Assembly: GCA_020635675.1 (NCBI GenBank)
Contig: JACJZJ010000002.1
Coordinates: forward strand, 186,001 to 250,000
Length of the DNA: 64,000 bases
Reading direction: 5' to 3'
DNA from: Flavobacteriales bacterium
Lineage (GTDB): Bacteria; Bacteroidota; Bacteroidia; Flavobacteriales_F; PHOS-HE28
Positions 24,959 to 35,105 of this stretch are shown here, piece after piece (position 1 is the stretch's first letter; every line of letters begins with the position of its first letter). The position numbers were made by a program, and so were the translations under genes. Below the pieces are notes generated by a model. That model saw only the letters and a program-made list of their open reading frames with translations, did not search any database and had not been told where the DNA came from.

Positions 24959-25336
24959 TCAGCCGACGAGGGCCCCGTACTGTTCAGCGGTCATCAGGCC
25001 TTCCACCTGACCGGGGTCGCTCAACTTGACCCGCACCATCCAGCCTTCTCCGTAGGGATCGCGGTTCACCAGGGCGGGGTCGTCATTGATCGCGGCGTTT
25101 ACGGCCATCACCGTGCCACCCACCGGCATGAAAAGGTCACTGACCGTCTTCACGGCCTCCACGGTACCGAACACTTCCTCCTGGGCCAAGGTGGCGCCTT
25201 GTGTGCCGATGTCCACGAAGACGATGTCGCCCAGTTCGCCTTGGGCATGGTCCGTTATGCCGATCACGGCCTCGTCACCTTCCAGTCGGATCCATTCATG
25301 GTCCTTGGTGTAGCGGAGTTCAATGGGGATGTTCAT
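24959..25336 (-). CDS. gcvH: Glycine cleavage system H protein
   Basis: A 125-aa lipoyl carrier that shuttles the aminomethyl group between the P, T and L proteins. The lipoylated lysine is in FGTVEAVKTVSDL; the DIVFVDIG strand and YGEGWMVRV segment are typical. The ATG at 25334-25336 (MNIPIELRYTKDHEW) gives the normal start. Genes for P, T and L proteins are not in the window. It follows sprA with 44 nt between, where a TACATTCG box (25353-25360) may provide a separate promoter. Confidence 0.95.
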   Translation of the reverse strand: MNIPIELRYTKDHEWIRLEGDEAVIGITDHAQGELGDIVFVDIGTQGATLAQEEVFGTVEAVKTVSDLFMPVGGTVMAVNAAINDDPALVNRDPYGEGWMVRVKLSDPGQVEGLMTAEQYGALVG

Positions 25337-25352
25337 GGTCGGGATATGCGTG

Positions 25353-25360
25353 CGAATGTA
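25353..25360 (-). promoter_or_regulatory. TACATTCG -7-like box before gcvH
   Basis: Variant of TAnnTTTG, 16 nt before the gcvH start and in the short sprA-gcvH gap. The same octamer precedes the T9SS gene at 696. Confidence 0.3.
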
Positions 25361-25380
25361 GGTCCGTTGGTGAAAGCGGG

Positions 25381-28300
25381 TCACTGGGTGAGCGTGAACC
25401 GCAGGCTGAGGCCGATGTTCGTGTTGGCGCTGGGGAAGGAGGTGGAGATCACCGGTTTGTTCACCACACGCTCATAGAAGGCGCGCACGTTGAGGCGTTG
25501 GCTGATCACGTAGTCCACCGATCCCTTGATCGAAAGGATGTTCTGGCCCGCGGTCACCTGGTTCTGCTCCTCGGCGATCTTCCGGATCACCGTGTTGTTC
25601 TGTCGCCAGCTCAGGTCCACACGCAGATTGACGTCGCTCTTGGGCCGGTTGCCGCCGATCGTCACGGGGAATTTGACGTTCTTGAACCGATAGCCCAGGC
25701 CGATCACATATTCCTTGCCGCGCACCTCCGTCACCTGGTAGTTGGTGAGGCTGAGGCTGGCATTGCGGTCCCTGTTGTACTCGAACTTGGCCAGCAGGCT
25801 GTTCTGCAGGGTCATGTCGAAGTTGATGAACGGCCGCATCACCTCTGAAATGGTGACCACGGCGATCTGGCGCTCCGGCAGGTAGTTCATCGCGGCATCC
25901 GTCAGGAGCTGCTCCGGGTCGTACTGCAGGTTCGTCTGGTAGGATCCGATATTGAAGGTGCTGCGGTAGCTGTGATTGATCGTGAACGTGCGGAACCACT
26001 TGTTGAACGGTGCCGTGCGCGACAATCCATCGTAGGTGATGTCCCAGTTGGGTAAGGGGAACAGCTTGAACGGGTCCAGCCCCACCCTGCCCGCATCGCG
26101 ACCGGTATAGGCCGCAAGGAAAGCGGGGATCACCACGTCCTGTGAAGTGCCGTAGTAGCCGGAAAAATACCCGCTGTCGGGCACGTACTCGCTTGCCAGG
26201 TTCTCGGTGCCGAGCCGTGCGGAGATCACCGGCCGGTTCGCGAGGAGGGCGGTGAACACCGGGCTCACGAAGTTGTCATCGTCACGACTGAACGTGGTGG
26301 CCCAGGTGATGATGCTCACACTGAAGTTCCCGTACTCCCTTGGGCTCTCCAGGGCATAGGTGTCCGTGGTGTCGTTGTAGCGGATGAACGAGCTGCGGTT
26401 CTCCGAATAGGTCCGGTTGGCCGAAAGGTCGATCCGCAGGCTTTTCAGTGGCTCCAGGCTCAGCCGACCATTGACCGTCTCGTTGCGCGTCTCGGTGTAG
26501 GGAGTGAACACCGAACCGTTCTGCACCAGCCATCCCTCGCTCGCGGCATGCACCGCGATGTTGCGCACCTGGTCCCCATTGAGGTCATGGTTCTGCTGGC
26601 CGAGCACGAAACCGAATCCCGGCGCGTCGAAATTGTCCATGCCGATCACGTTCGTCTTCGGACCGTAGCCGGGCAGCAGGGTGCCTGAGTTCTGGCTGTA
26701 GCTCACGTTGCCGTTGCGCACGGCCATCACCATGCGGGCCAGCGTTTCCAGGATGTTGAACTTGTTGTCCCCCTTCTGGTCCTTGTTCTTGTCCTTGTCA
26801 TCGGCACCCTTGTCCCCTCCGCGATCGGTGCCGGTCCGTCCGCGCGAACCGCGTGACGAGCTGCGCGACTTGTCGTTGATCTTCTTCAGCCACTTCACCT
26901 TGTTGTACAGGTTCACGAAGTTGAACTGGCCGTTCAGCGTGATGTTCTGGGAGTTCTGGATGATGTTCCCGATCGAATCCTGCTGGAAGGGCGCCCTGTC
27001 CCACTGATAGCCGGCGGTGTAGGCGGTGTTGGCCGTGATCCAGTCCGTCAGCGGGAACTTGTCGAAGGGCAGCTGGTAGGTCAGGTTTATGGTGTGGTCG
27101 TAGTCCGTCGTCTCGCCCCATTCCGACAGACTTGTGAGCACGCTGTCCTTCCATACCTCATACTCCCCCTTGATCTTCGGGTCCACGCGGCCCGGAGGCT
27201 CACCGATGATGGCCCTGTTGTTGGCATTGAAGTCGAGCCGGAGCGATTTGGTGATCTCGTAGCGGAACCCGTATTGGCTGTTCCAGTTGAAGTTCTTGTT
27301 GTAGGTGGGGCTGGGCGGCAGCGATTCGATATCCGGGTTCGGTCGTATCAGACGTTCCTGGTACGACCGGTCGATCGCCGTGCGCAGGTTGACCTGCTTG
27401 AAACCGACGTTGAAGTTGAACTCCTTGACCAGTTTCAGCCATTTGCTCTTGCTGATCAGGGAGATGTTCTCGAAGGGCTTCACCGCCAGTGGCTTCGGAT
27501 TGTGCACATAGGCGATCGACCCCCGATGTTGCTTCAGATTGTCGAACTCGGTGTTCACATCATGGAACTCCTGATCGCTGTAGCCGTAGCTCAAGGAAAG
27601 GTTCTCCACGTCCCACAGGTGCTCCTTCTTGCCCTGCGGACGGTCGCGATGCACGTTGGTGAAATTGATGCTGCGCCGCCGGGTATAGGTGCGTACCTCC
27701 TTCAATCGCTCCCGACGTTCCTGGGCGGTGAGGTTCCGCGTCGCGTCGTCCCATTCGATGTCCGGGTTCAGGGGATCGAACTGCGGATTGCTCACCTGTT
27801 CCGAGAACCCGACGTACATCGGCACCTTCACGCCACTGTTCTCCGGCAGGAACTTGCCCATCTCCAGGTTCGCGGCGACATCCACCCCGTAGTTGGTCTC
27901 ACGCTGCCGTTCGCTCACGCGCTTATCGATGCTGCCCCAGCCCGGTGTGCTGTAATTGCCGGCCACGCTGAGGGTCCCCAGGTCGGCCAGGGTCGTGTTC
28001 ACCCGGGCCAGCGCGGCCCAGCCACCCCGCTGATCGAAATCGGTCAACCGGAGCTCGTTCACCCAAACCTCCACGCATTTCGCCTGCCCGTCGTCCGCCT
28101 GCCATGGATTGGCCTCCTGCCCGTCCTTCTTCGGGTTCCGGATGCCGATCATGATCGTCTTCATCTGGCTGAGGTTCGGATTGCCCTTCACCCACAGCCG
28201 GCGGTCACCGTCCATCTGCATGAAGCGCTGGTTCACGGGGAAGCCCTCCTTGTTCCGATCGATCTTGGCGTCGTTCAAACGCGCGAACTCCACGATCATG

Positions 28301-31300
28301 TCATTGTCCTCCGGCCAGACGTTGTAGGGATCGTTGTTGTACAGTTCGGAAGGTTTCACCGGGACCTCGTATTCGTAGTAGTTCTGGTCGAAGTCGTTCC
28401 CGAGCCTGATGAACACGCTTACGTCACCGTAGGTGATGGGGTCGTTGAGGTCCGCGGACTCGGCATGGATGAACATCTGCAGCTTCTTGTAGCTGCGGAT
28501 ATCGAAGCTCACGTTGCGGAAGCTCGCCCGGGCGTCCCCGTCGCGCAGGTTGCAGGTGATCAGCTGGAGGGACTGCTCGTTCAAGCTGCGCAGGTTGGTG
28601 CTGGCAACGTCCACCTCCTGGTTGATCCCCGGAGGCACCACATAGTTGATCGGGGTCCGGTTGCCGTTCTCCTCGATGTTCACCGCCGCGGTCTCGTACG
28701 TGGTCAGGGAGGGGTCCCCACCCAGTCCTTCACCGGGGGTCTCCAGGCTGAAATCGTACTTGCGCCACTCCCCGCGCACGAACTCGAGCCGTGCGAACCG
28801 CAGTACGGCCTCCTGGGACCAGCCCTTCAGGAACATGCGCATGAAGCGGATGGAGCGGAAGTCCTGGATGCCGTTCACCACGCGGTCGGGAACGCGGATC
28901 GGTACCTTGAATTGGTACCAATACACCTGCTTTCCACTGTTGGGGTCGGTGCCAAGCACCCTGTCCGCGATGTAGTTCTCCCCGACCACCATGTGCTCGG
29001 GACGCAGGTCCACCTTGTACTGGAAATAGCTCTCGCTCTCGCTGAGGTTCTGGTCCTGATTGATGTCCTCGGTGCTCGGCAGCGTGGTGGCCTGGGTGGG
29101 ATAGTCCTCCGGTGAATCCTCGTCCGTCACCGAATTGCCTTCCAACCCATTGTAATCCTTATAGCGCAGCAACATGTCTGCCGCCGGCAGGGCATCATAC
29201 TCCTGCGCCCGGAAGAACCTGTAGTCGTCGCCGGACGGGTCACCCTGGAATTCGGAAAGCCTCGAAGAGTTCGTGACAACGGTGGCCAGATCGTTCAGAT
29301 AGCCGCTGAAGAACTGCTGCTCGGAGCGTCCATCGATATCCGTCTGCGAGTCGCTCAGGCCATCCAGGCCCACGTCCTGATACTTGTAGCTGTTCTGATC
29401 GGTGATGGCGAAGGCGTTCACCACGCTCTGCGTGTTGGGCACCACACCCCAGGTGGTCTCGCTCGTGGCCGCGCTGGCATCGGAAAGGTCCTTGGGCAGT
29501 CCGTTCTCGAAGCTCTTTCGGCTGTCGCGCAGTACATCCTCGCTGATGTTGCCCAGGTCGATGTACAGGTCGCCACCGGTGTTGTTCGGGCTGTCCTCGT
29601 TGCTGCCATAACCGCCCGTTTCAGCAAAAGGGTCCATCATCCAGAACTGGATGGTCTCGATGTTGCTGGCCTCGAAATCGGTGGTGGTAATGCGTCGCGT
29701 GATCCCCGCCCAGCTGTCCTGGGGATCGATGAAATAACCGTCCTGGTCCAGGCGGTCCGTATCGTAGTTGTAAGGTCCGCGCTCGCGGGGATAGTAGGCC
29801 AGGTCGAGGACCGGAATGTTGGTGGGGGTACCGGTGGCGAGTTGGCGGTTCGGGAAGACCTCCTGCTCCAACACCTCGCGCATGCGATGGTCACGCTGCA
29901 TGTCGCCGGTGACATTGCTCGGCGTAAGGTTGTTGTTGCGGAAAAAGAGCGGGTCGATCACGTACCAGGCCATCTTCGCACGCTTGAACCCGTTGCTCAG
30001 GTCGTTGATGTAGTCGCCTTCCGGAAAAAGGTCCGGCTGTCCCTGTGGGGTGGCGGAATGGAACCAGAGGCTCTGGGTGCGCAGATCGATCGTGCTGACG
30101 CTTCCCTCGAAGTCGTCGATATAGGAAGTGCCGGCCGAGCCGATCGCCTTGCTGTGACCGGGGATCAGGTAGGCCGCTTCCGCCGACGCGTTGATCGACG
30201 ACACTTCCTTGGTGGCATAGAAGGGCAGCTTGTCGACGAGCGTGGTTATGAAGTTCGATTCCCGCTGCCAGTTGGCGTCGAGCCCGAGGATCGTGTTACG
30301 GATCGGTTCGTCGCCCACGTTCACCTTCTGGGTCAGCGGACGCTCGTATAGGGTCATGAACGTACCCCCGATGTTCAGGTCCTTGTTCACCTTGTAATCC
30401 AACCGCAACCCACCGAGCGTCTTGGTCTGGATGCTGAAAAGGCTGTTGCTCTCCAACGAGATGTTGATCGGTGTCCCGCTCTCCAGGATGCCCTGATTGA
30501 GGATCTTCACGCGGCCCAGGTTATAGTCCACGGTGTAATCCTGGTTCTCAACGAGCCGCACGCCCCCGGCCGTCACCACGACGGAACCTTGGGGGATGTT
30601 CACCGCGTTCAGGCTGATCACGTCACTGCTCGCGGATTTGTAGCTGCCTTTCAATCGGAAACGGTTCAACTCGGGCAGGTTCTGTGCGGCGGTCTTCGTA
30701 CTGTCATAGAGTTGCTGGAAGACGATTGTGTTGATCACCGCATCCGGCTGGCCCGGGCTCAGGGCATCGCGAAGGGTCTTTCCGAATGGTTCCAGGACGG
30801 GGAAGAAGACACGGCCGTTCTGCGAATTGATCGTACCCCCCGTGGTGGCGGCGCCATCCACATAGTCGAACCAGCCGTCGGGGTTGGGTGCCTGCTGTGG
30901 ATCGAGCCGATCCATCCCCAGCACCTGCAAAAGGGGGCTCTGGTCGATCGGGGACCGCGGCACGTAGTTGATGTCGACCCCGGTGGACGGGTTGTTGTAG
31001 ATCAGATCGAGCCGGAAATCATCGCGGTTGACCTGGAACGCGCCCAGCGAATAGACGTTCTTCATCATCAGGTCCCACAGACCATAGGTCTGCCCATCGG
31101 ACCCCTGGGTGCGCGGATCGGTGATGGTGGCCTTCAGTAGCCTGAGCATCAGCGCCTGGGGCGGTGTCACACCATCGGTGCTGAACTCGCCCACCTTACC
31201 CGTGCCACCCGGATAGATGTACTCGTAGGCCACGGCAAGCACTTCATCGTTGTTCAACGATTGGTTCAGGCCTATGAAGCCGAGGCGTTCGTTCAGGGTG

Positions 31301-32643
31301 TATTCATTGGGTTGCAGCAGCCTGGCGCTCTCCAATTTCTCATAGTCCCGTGCCGCCCGGATACCCATGGATTGAAGTTCCGCGGCGGCGTTCACGAAAC
31401 CCCGGATCTGCGCATTGCCACTGACGGTAGCGAAGAGCGAGTTTTGACCGTTGTCCGCGTTCGTGGTTCCGGGACCGGTATCACTGATCACCCCGAGCAT
31501 GTCGGGGTTCACATGGGCGATGTCCTCACCGAGGTCGGTGAATGCGACGATGTTGCGGTTCTGCTCGTAATCGCTCCGCGTATTGGTCACCCAGACCTCG
31601 ATCCGCGTGATCTGGATGCCGCTGTTCACCGTAGGCAGCGTTCGCATCGCGTTCTCGTACTGGTCCCGGAAATAGTAACTGAGGAAGAAGTACTTGTTCG
31701 CCTCGTATTCGTCCGCCTTGATATCGAATGTGTTCGTCTGTGCTCCGCCCGCAACGGATACCTCGCGCCGCTGCCCTTTTTCCTGGCTGAAGATGGCGGT
31801 GGCGGTCAATCGCCCGAACTTCAGTTCCGTCTTGATCCCGAAGAGGCTCTGGCTGCCCTGGATGAGGGAACCCTGGAGCGGGAGGCTGACATTGCCCGCC
31901 TCGATCTTCTGGATGATCTCGTCCTCATAACCGGTGTAGTCCAGCTTCACCTGGTTCTCGAAATCGAACGTGGCCTCCGTATTGTAGCTGGTGTTGATCT
32001 TCAGCTTGTCACCGATGTTCCCCGTCAGGTTCAACTGGATCTTCTGGTCGAAATCGAACGTGGTGATGCGCCGCTGGTCCACCGGGATCCGGGGGTTCTC
32101 GGTCTTGGAGATGTTCACGCCGAACGTGATCTCCGCGGAACCCTGCGGGCGGATATCGATGGTATTCCCGCCGAAGATGCGGTCGAAGGCCTCCCCCTTC
32201 ACGGTCAGCTGTGGGATCAGCCCCTTCGTGGCGCGCTCGGACTCCTCGGCGGATTTCTCCAGCCAATAGGTCTGCATCGCCTGCTGCATGTCGTATTGGA
32301 GGTACTCGTCCAAGGACATGCTCATTGGTGGTCGATAGTCGAACGCACCCCCCACCGTGCTTTGCAGGATATACTGGCCCGTGACCGGGTCATAGATCAC
32401 ATCGTTCTGGATGTTCGACGGCCCGCCCAGATCGACACCTTCGGGTTGGGTCGAACCGGAGCCGGGGTCGTCCGTGATGGGCCAGACGAGATCGATCTGG
32501 GGTGAATCCACCTGCTGCACCTCGAAGGAGAAGGAAACCCCGGCGAAAGACCGACCGGGCAACACCAGCACCAGGAACAGGAACACCAGTACGGCCTCCG
32601 CCGATCGGCTCCATGGCCTCCTATGTCCGTCGCTCACGGTCAT
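25381..32643 (-). CDS. sprA: Type IX secretion outer-membrane translocon SprA/Sov
   Basis: A 2420-aa outer-membrane protein with a signal peptide (residues ~15-35). It is the giant beta-barrel through which T9SS cargo leaves the cell. Length matches Flavobacterium SprA (~2400 aa). Recognisable SprA features include the N-terminal GNTIDIRPQGSAEITFG and DFDQKIQLNLTGNIGDKL segments (secretin-like strands), YIDDFEGS near residue 860, and a long C-terminal barrel rich in alternating aromatic residues, with a charged, Gly/Ser/Lys-rich insert near residues 1890-1925. It follows ruvA by 14 nt and precedes gcvH. The five T9SS-tagged proteins in this window are likely clients. Confidence 0.96.
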   Translation of the reverse strand: MTVSDGHRRPWSRSAEAVLVFLFLVLVLPGRSFAGVSFSFEVQQVDSPQIDLVWPITDDPGSGSTQPEGVDLGGPSNIQNDVIYDPVTGQYILQSTVGGAFDYRPPMSMSLDEYLQYDMQQAMQTYWLEKSAEESERATKGLIPQLTVKGEAFDRIFGGNTIDIRPQGSAEITFGVNISKTENPRIPVDQRRITTFDFDQKIQLNLTGNIGDKLKINTSYNTEATFDFENQVKLDYTGYEDEIIQKIEAGNVSLPLQGSLIQGSQSLFGIKTELKFGRLTATAIFSQEKGQRREVSVAGGAQTNTFDIKADEYEANKYFFLSYYFRDQYENAMRTLPTVNSGIQITRIEVWVTNTRSDYEQNRNIVAFTDLGEDIAHVNPDMLGVISDTGPGTTNADNGQNSLFATVSGNAQIRGFVNAAAELQSMGIRAARDYEKLESARLLQPNEYTLNERLGFIGLNQSLNNDEVLAVAYEYIYPGGTGKVGEFSTDGVTPPQALMLRLLKATITDPRTQGSDGQTYGLWDLMMKNVYSLGAFQVNRDDFRLDLIYNNPSTGVDINYVPRSPIDQSPLLQVLGMDRLDPQQAPNPDGWFDYVDGAATTGGTINSQNGRVFFPVLEPFGKTLRDALSPGQPDAVINTIVFQQLYDSTKTAAQNLPELNRFRLKGSYKSASSDVISLNAVNIPQGSVVVTAGGVRLVENQDYTVDYNLGRVKILNQGILESGTPINISLESNSLFSIQTKTLGGLRLDYKVNKDLNIGGTFMTLYERPLTQKVNVGDEPIRNTILGLDANWQRESNFITTLVDKLPFYATKEVSSINASAEAAYLIPGHSKAIGSAGTSYIDDFEGSVSTIDLRTQSLWFHSATPQGQPDLFPEGDYINDLSNGFKRAKMAWYVIDPLFFRNNNLTPSNVTGDMQRDHRMREVLEQEVFPNRQLATGTPTNIPVLDLAYYPRERGPYNYDTDRLDQDGYFIDPQDSWAGITRRITTTDFEASNIETIQFWMMDPFAETGGYGSNEDSPNNTGGDLYIDLGNISEDVLRDSRKSFENGLPKDLSDASAATSETTWGVVPNTQSVVNAFAITDQNSYKYQDVGLDGLSDSQTDIDGRSEQQFFSGYLNDLATVVTNSSRLSEFQGDPSGDDYRFFRAQEYDALPAADMLLRYKDYNGLEGNSVTDEDSPEDYPTQATTLPSTEDINQDQNLSESESYFQYKVDLRPEHMVVGENYIADRVLGTDPNSGKQVYWYQFKVPIRVPDRVVNGIQDFRSIRFMRMFLKGWSQEAVLRFARLEFVRGEWRKYDFSLETPGEGLGGDPSLTTYETAAVNIEENGNRTPINYVVPPGINQEVDVASTNLRSLNEQSLQLITCNLRDGDARASFRNVSFDIRSYKKLQMFIHAESADLNDPITYGDVSVFIRLGNDFDQNYYEYEVPVKPSELYNNDPYNVWPEDNDMIVEFARLNDAKIDRNKEGFPVNQRFMQMDGDRRLWVKGNPNLSQMKTIMIGIRNPKKDGQEANPWQADDGQAKCVEVWVNELRLTDFDQRGGWAALARVNTTLADLGTLSVAGNYSTPGWGSIDKRVSERQRETNYGVDVAANLEMGKFLPENSGVKVPMYVGFSEQVSNPQFDPLNPDIEWDDATRNLTAQERRERLKEVRTYTRRRSINFTNVHRDRPQGKKEHLWDVENLSLSYGYSDQEFHDVNTEFDNLKQHRGSIAYVHNPKPLAVKPFENISLISKSKWLKLVKEFNFNVGFKQVNLRTAIDRSYQERLIRPNPDIESLPPSPTYNKNFNWNSQYGFRYEITKSLRLDFNANNRAIIGEPPGRVDPKIKGEYEVWKDSVLTSLSEWGETTDYDHTINLTYQLPFDKFPLTDWITANTAYTAGYQWDRAPFQQDSIGNIIQNSQNITLNGQFNFVNLYNKVKWLKKINDKSRSSSRGSRGRTGTDRGGDKGADDKDKNKDQKGDNKFNILETLARMVMAVRNGNVSYSQNSGTLLPGYGPKTNVIGMDNFDAPGFGFVLGQQNHDLNGDQVRNIAVHAASEGWLVQNGSVFTPYTETRNETVNGRLSLEPLKSLRIDLSANRTYSENRSSFIRYNDTTDTYALESPREYGNFSVSIITWATTFSRDDDNFVSPVFTALLANRPVISARLGTENLASEYVPDSGYFSGYYGTSQDVVIPAFLAAYTGRDAGRVGLDPFKLFPLPNWDITYDGLSRTAPFNKWFRTFTINHSYRSTFNIGSYQTNLQYDPEQLLTDAAMNYLPERQIAVVTISEVMRPFINFDMTLQNSLLAKFEYNRDRNASLSLTNYQVTEVRGKEYVIGLGYRFKNVKFPVTIGGNRPKSDVNLRVDLSWRQNNTVIRKIAEEQNQVTAGQNILSIKGSVDYVISQRLNVRAFYERVVNKPVISTSFPSANTNIGLSLRFTLTQ

Positions 32644-32657
32644 GCACCGACTGCCGG

Positions 32658-33266
32658 TCAGAGTTTCTTCAGGGTCAGCTTGATCAGTTCCTCCAAAGGG
32701 GGTGCCCCCCCCGGATGGTCCTTCAGAATGCCTTGCAGGGCGCGCTCGGCCTTGGCCCGGTCCAGACCCAGCGTGATCAGTGCCGATAACGCTTCGGCCT
32801 TGGGGCTATTGCCCAACCCGCCTCCGGCAAGGACCACATCCGCATGTGCGGCACCGAGCTTGCCGCTCAGTTCCGCCACGATCCGTTGGGCGAGCTTCGG
32901 GCCGATCCCCTTGATCCCCTTCAGAAGTCCCTCATCCCCGTTGAGGACGGCCAGGCGCACCTCCTCGGTGCTTCTGGCGCTGAGGATGGCCAATCCCAAA
33001 GTGGCACTGACCCCTTGCACACTGATGAGCAGTCGGAACAAGGCACGCTCATCGGGGCGTAGGAATCCGAACAGGCGGTGTTCGCTCTGACCGGACCGCA
33101 CGTCGACGGATACCTGATAGTGAACGTGCAAGCGGACGTTCCCCTCGCTCGGAAGATCGTTCTGAACGGAGAGCGGCACATGCACGAGGTAGCCCACTCC
33201 CATGCAATCCACCACCACCTGGCCCGGCAATTGGTCCAAAAGCTCTCCTCTCAGGCAGTCGATCAT
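32658..33266 (-). CDS. ruvA: Holliday junction branch-migration protein RuvA
   Basis: A 202-aa tetrameric DNA-binding protein. The N-terminal OB fold (MIDCLRGELLDQLPGQVVVD) is followed by two helix-hairpin-helix motifs (LLISVQGVSATLGLAIL; LLKGIKGIGPKLAQRIVAEL) and a short domain III near the C-terminus that contacts RuvB. RuvB is encoded separately at 41-42 kb. It lies directly upstream of sprA, a linkage I recall from Flavobacteriia. Probably no functional tie to secretion beyond cotranscription. Confidence 0.96.
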   Translation of the reverse strand: MIDCLRGELLDQLPGQVVVDCMGVGYLVHVPLSVQNDLPSEGNVRLHVHYQVSVDVRSGQSEHRLFGFLRPDERALFRLLISVQGVSATLGLAILSARSTEEVRLAVLNGDEGLLKGIKGIGPKLAQRIVAELSGKLGAAHADVVLAGGGLGNSPKAEALSALITLGLDRAKAERALQGILKDHPGGAPPLEELIKLTLKKL

Positions 33267-33425
33267 GCGCCCTACGTATCGAAAAAGGTCCTAGAAAAGC
33301 GGGTAAAAGTAGAGCGATGCGCGGAGGGTTCTGGATGAAGGAGGCGCAAGGTAGGATTTGCCCCGATCCCGCGCCACCGCGGACGTGCGTGGATCGATCT
33401 TCGGTGGTTCCTTTGCCCCGGCACC

Positions 33426-34124
33426 ATGGCCCGAACAAGGATCGTCGTTCTGAGCGGTGCTGGGGTCAGCGCTGAGAGCGGTTTGGGGACCTTCCGCGAC
33501 AGCGGCGGACTTTGGGAGCAGTACCGCATCCAGGACGTGGCCACTCCGGAGGCCTGGGCCGCCGATCCGGTCAAGGTGCTCCGGTTCTATGATATGCGTA
33601 GGGAACAATGCCTGAACGCGGTCCCCAACGCCGCACACCATGCGATCGCTGAACTGGAACGGGTGTTCGACGTGGATGTCATCACCCAGAACATCGATGA
33701 TCTGCATGAGCGGGCGGGCAGCAGCAGGGTGCTCCATCTGCACGGGGAACTGCTGAAGGCACGGAGTACCGCGGACCCCTCGTTCGTCACACGCATCAAC
33801 GGCCCGTCACTTGGGCTCGGCTTACGCTGTCCGCTGGGATCCCAACTGCGTCCGCATATCGTTTGGTTCGGGGAGGAAGTGCCACTTATCCCGGTGGCCG
33901 CCGCTTTGATCGCCCGTGCCGACCTCCTCATCGTGGTGGGCACTTCGCTGCAGGTCCACCCGGCGGCAGGGCTCGTGCACGCACTTCCACACGGACGCCC
34001 CATCTGGGTGGTCGACCCGAAGCCTGTTCCGCTTTCCGGCGCACATGTGCACACCATCAACAGCAAGGCCAGCGAGGGCATGCCCCTGCTGGCCTTGGAG
34101 CTGCTGCGGGAAGGATCAGCGTGA
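33426..34124 (+). CDS. Sirtuin-type NAD-dependent protein deacylase without the zinc cysteines
   Basis: A 232-aa sirtuin. VVLSGAGVSAESGLGTFRDSGGLW binds NAD in two steps (GAGxS; TFRDxxGLW); ITQNIDDLHERAG and LHLHGEL hold the catalytic Asn and His; HIVWFGEEVP and VVGTSLQVHPAAGL finish the fold. The zinc-finger segment between them has only one cysteine (LRCPLGSQLRP), so no Cys4 site can form. This form is common in Bacteroidota as I recall. Substrates are unknown. Start at 33426 with a TTCCTTTG box 10 nt upstream. Convergent and overlapping by 9 nt with the next gene. Confidence 0.92.
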   Translation: MARTRIVVLSGAGVSAESGLGTFRDSGGLWEQYRIQDVATPEAWAADPVKVLRFYDMRREQCLNAVPNAAHHAIAELERVFDVDVITQNIDDLHERAGSSRVLHLHGELLKARSTADPSFVTRINGPSLGLGLRCPLGSQLRPHIVWFGEEVPLIPVAAALIARADLLIVVGTSLQVHPAAGLVHALPHGRPIWVVDPKPVPLSGAHVHTINSKASEGMPLLALELLREGSA

Positions 34125-34877
34125 ACCGAATACGAACCGTCGTGTGGCGACCGCACGGCCATCCACCACCAGGTTGGCGAAATAGATGCCTGCGCCCAGG
34201 TCACCTTGTTCGATATGGACCGAACCCACCTTTCCGGAGAGCGAAGCCCTGCGCACCTCTGTGCCCAGCAGGGAATACACGGCCATTTCGGCGCCGGCAC
34301 TTGTGGCAAGGTCGTAGCGCAGGTCCACCTGTCCATCGAGCGACGGCACCGGGTAGGCGCTGAAGGCGTTCACCACATTGCCGTTCTCATGGATGCCCGC
34401 CCCGGGTGTGGTATCGAACACGATGTCCACCCAGTCCGAGTCGTTCGGCTGGTCCACATCGAACCAGACATACCGGAACTTGGCGATGCCGATGCTGTGC
34501 TCGGGTTGGACGTAGGCGTGGAAATTGTTCACCGCCACCCCGGGCGACAGGGCGATGGCGTGCTGGGGCAGGGACTGCCACATGTACTGGCTGCCGGCCA
34601 GGATGCCCCCGTAACAAACTCCCCAACAGAAATAGTTGAAACTGCCCGGGAGCACCTCCAGTTCATAGCGTCGGACGTTCACCGTCCTGGACACATTGCC
34701 CTGGAGCGTAGCGAACACGTCGGCCTCCAAGGTCAGGGAGTCCGCGCTCCCATAGACCGTGATCATTTGCTGGTTCACGGAGTTCCCTTCGTACTCCAGG
34801 TCGACAAGCCCTTGGGCCGTTGCGCTCGCGGCGATAACGGTGAACAGGGCTGGCAGGGTGTAGTGTTTCAGCATCAT
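34116..34877 (-). CDS. Secreted protein with T9SS sorting domain
   Basis: A 253-aa protein with a signal peptide (residues 1-22, ending ATAQ). The body is largely beta and has four cysteine/tryptophan-rich positions (FNYFCWGVCYGG) suggesting a disulfide. FSAYPVPSLDGQVDLRY begins the sorting domain (YPNP variant), followed by SLLGTEVR and GIYFANLVVDGR. Two adjacent ATG codons (34875-34877, 34872-34874) are possible starts. A TACCTTTG box lies 27 nt upstream. Its 3' end overlaps the sirtuin gene. Function unknown. Confidence 0.78.
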   Translation of the reverse strand: MMLKHYTLPALFTVIAASATAQGLVDLEYEGNSVNQQMITVYGSADSLTLEADVFATLQGNVSRTVNVRRYELEVLPGSFNYFCWGVCYGGILAGSQYMWQSLPQHAIALSPGVAVNNFHAYVQPEHSIGIAKFRYVWFDVDQPNDSDWVDIVFDTTPGAGIHENGNVVNAFSAYPVPSLDGQVDLRYDLATSAGAEMAVYSLLGTEVRRASLSGKVGSVHIEQGDLGAGIYFANLVVDGRAVATRRFVFGSR

Positions 34878-34904
34878 CTGGGTCAAGGTCGTTTTCTGAC
34901 ACCC

Positions 34905-34912
34905 CAAAGGTA
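34905..34912 (-). promoter_or_regulatory. -7 box TACCTTTG for the 34116-34877 gene
   Basis: Exact TAnnTTTG match on the minus strand, 27 nt before the start codon. No clear -33 TTG is found. Confidence 0.5.
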
Positions 34913-35024
34913 GGAGCAGCCATGCAGTGGTTCCAGCAGGCCGAGCGCAAGCTCGCGCCAAGCGGCCATTCGTAGGATCCCAAGGGTTCACCAAAGCCGC
35001 CTGTCCCTGATTTTGCACGACCCT

Positions 35025-35064
35025 TACTTTCGATCTGCCCCGCAAGGCACCTGGGAAAGTGCCT
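35025..35064 (+). promoter_or_regulatory. Leader of the thioredoxin-T9SS gene: TACTTTCG box and small hairpin
   Basis: TACTTTCG (35025-35032) is a near match to the -7 consensus. AGGCAC (35045-35050) and GTGCCT (35059-35064) can pair around an 8-nt loop in the 5' leader, 41 nt before the start codon. Role unproven. Confidence 0.3.
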
Positions 35065-35105
35065 GCATGAGCGCCCCCTAACCCAAGAAACCACCTAAGC
35101 TTTCC

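Noticed and set aside
27094..29115. A 673-codon frame antisense to sprA
   Set aside because: Shadow of a high-GC gene; no domain and low-complexity Val/Leu/His/Arg composition.
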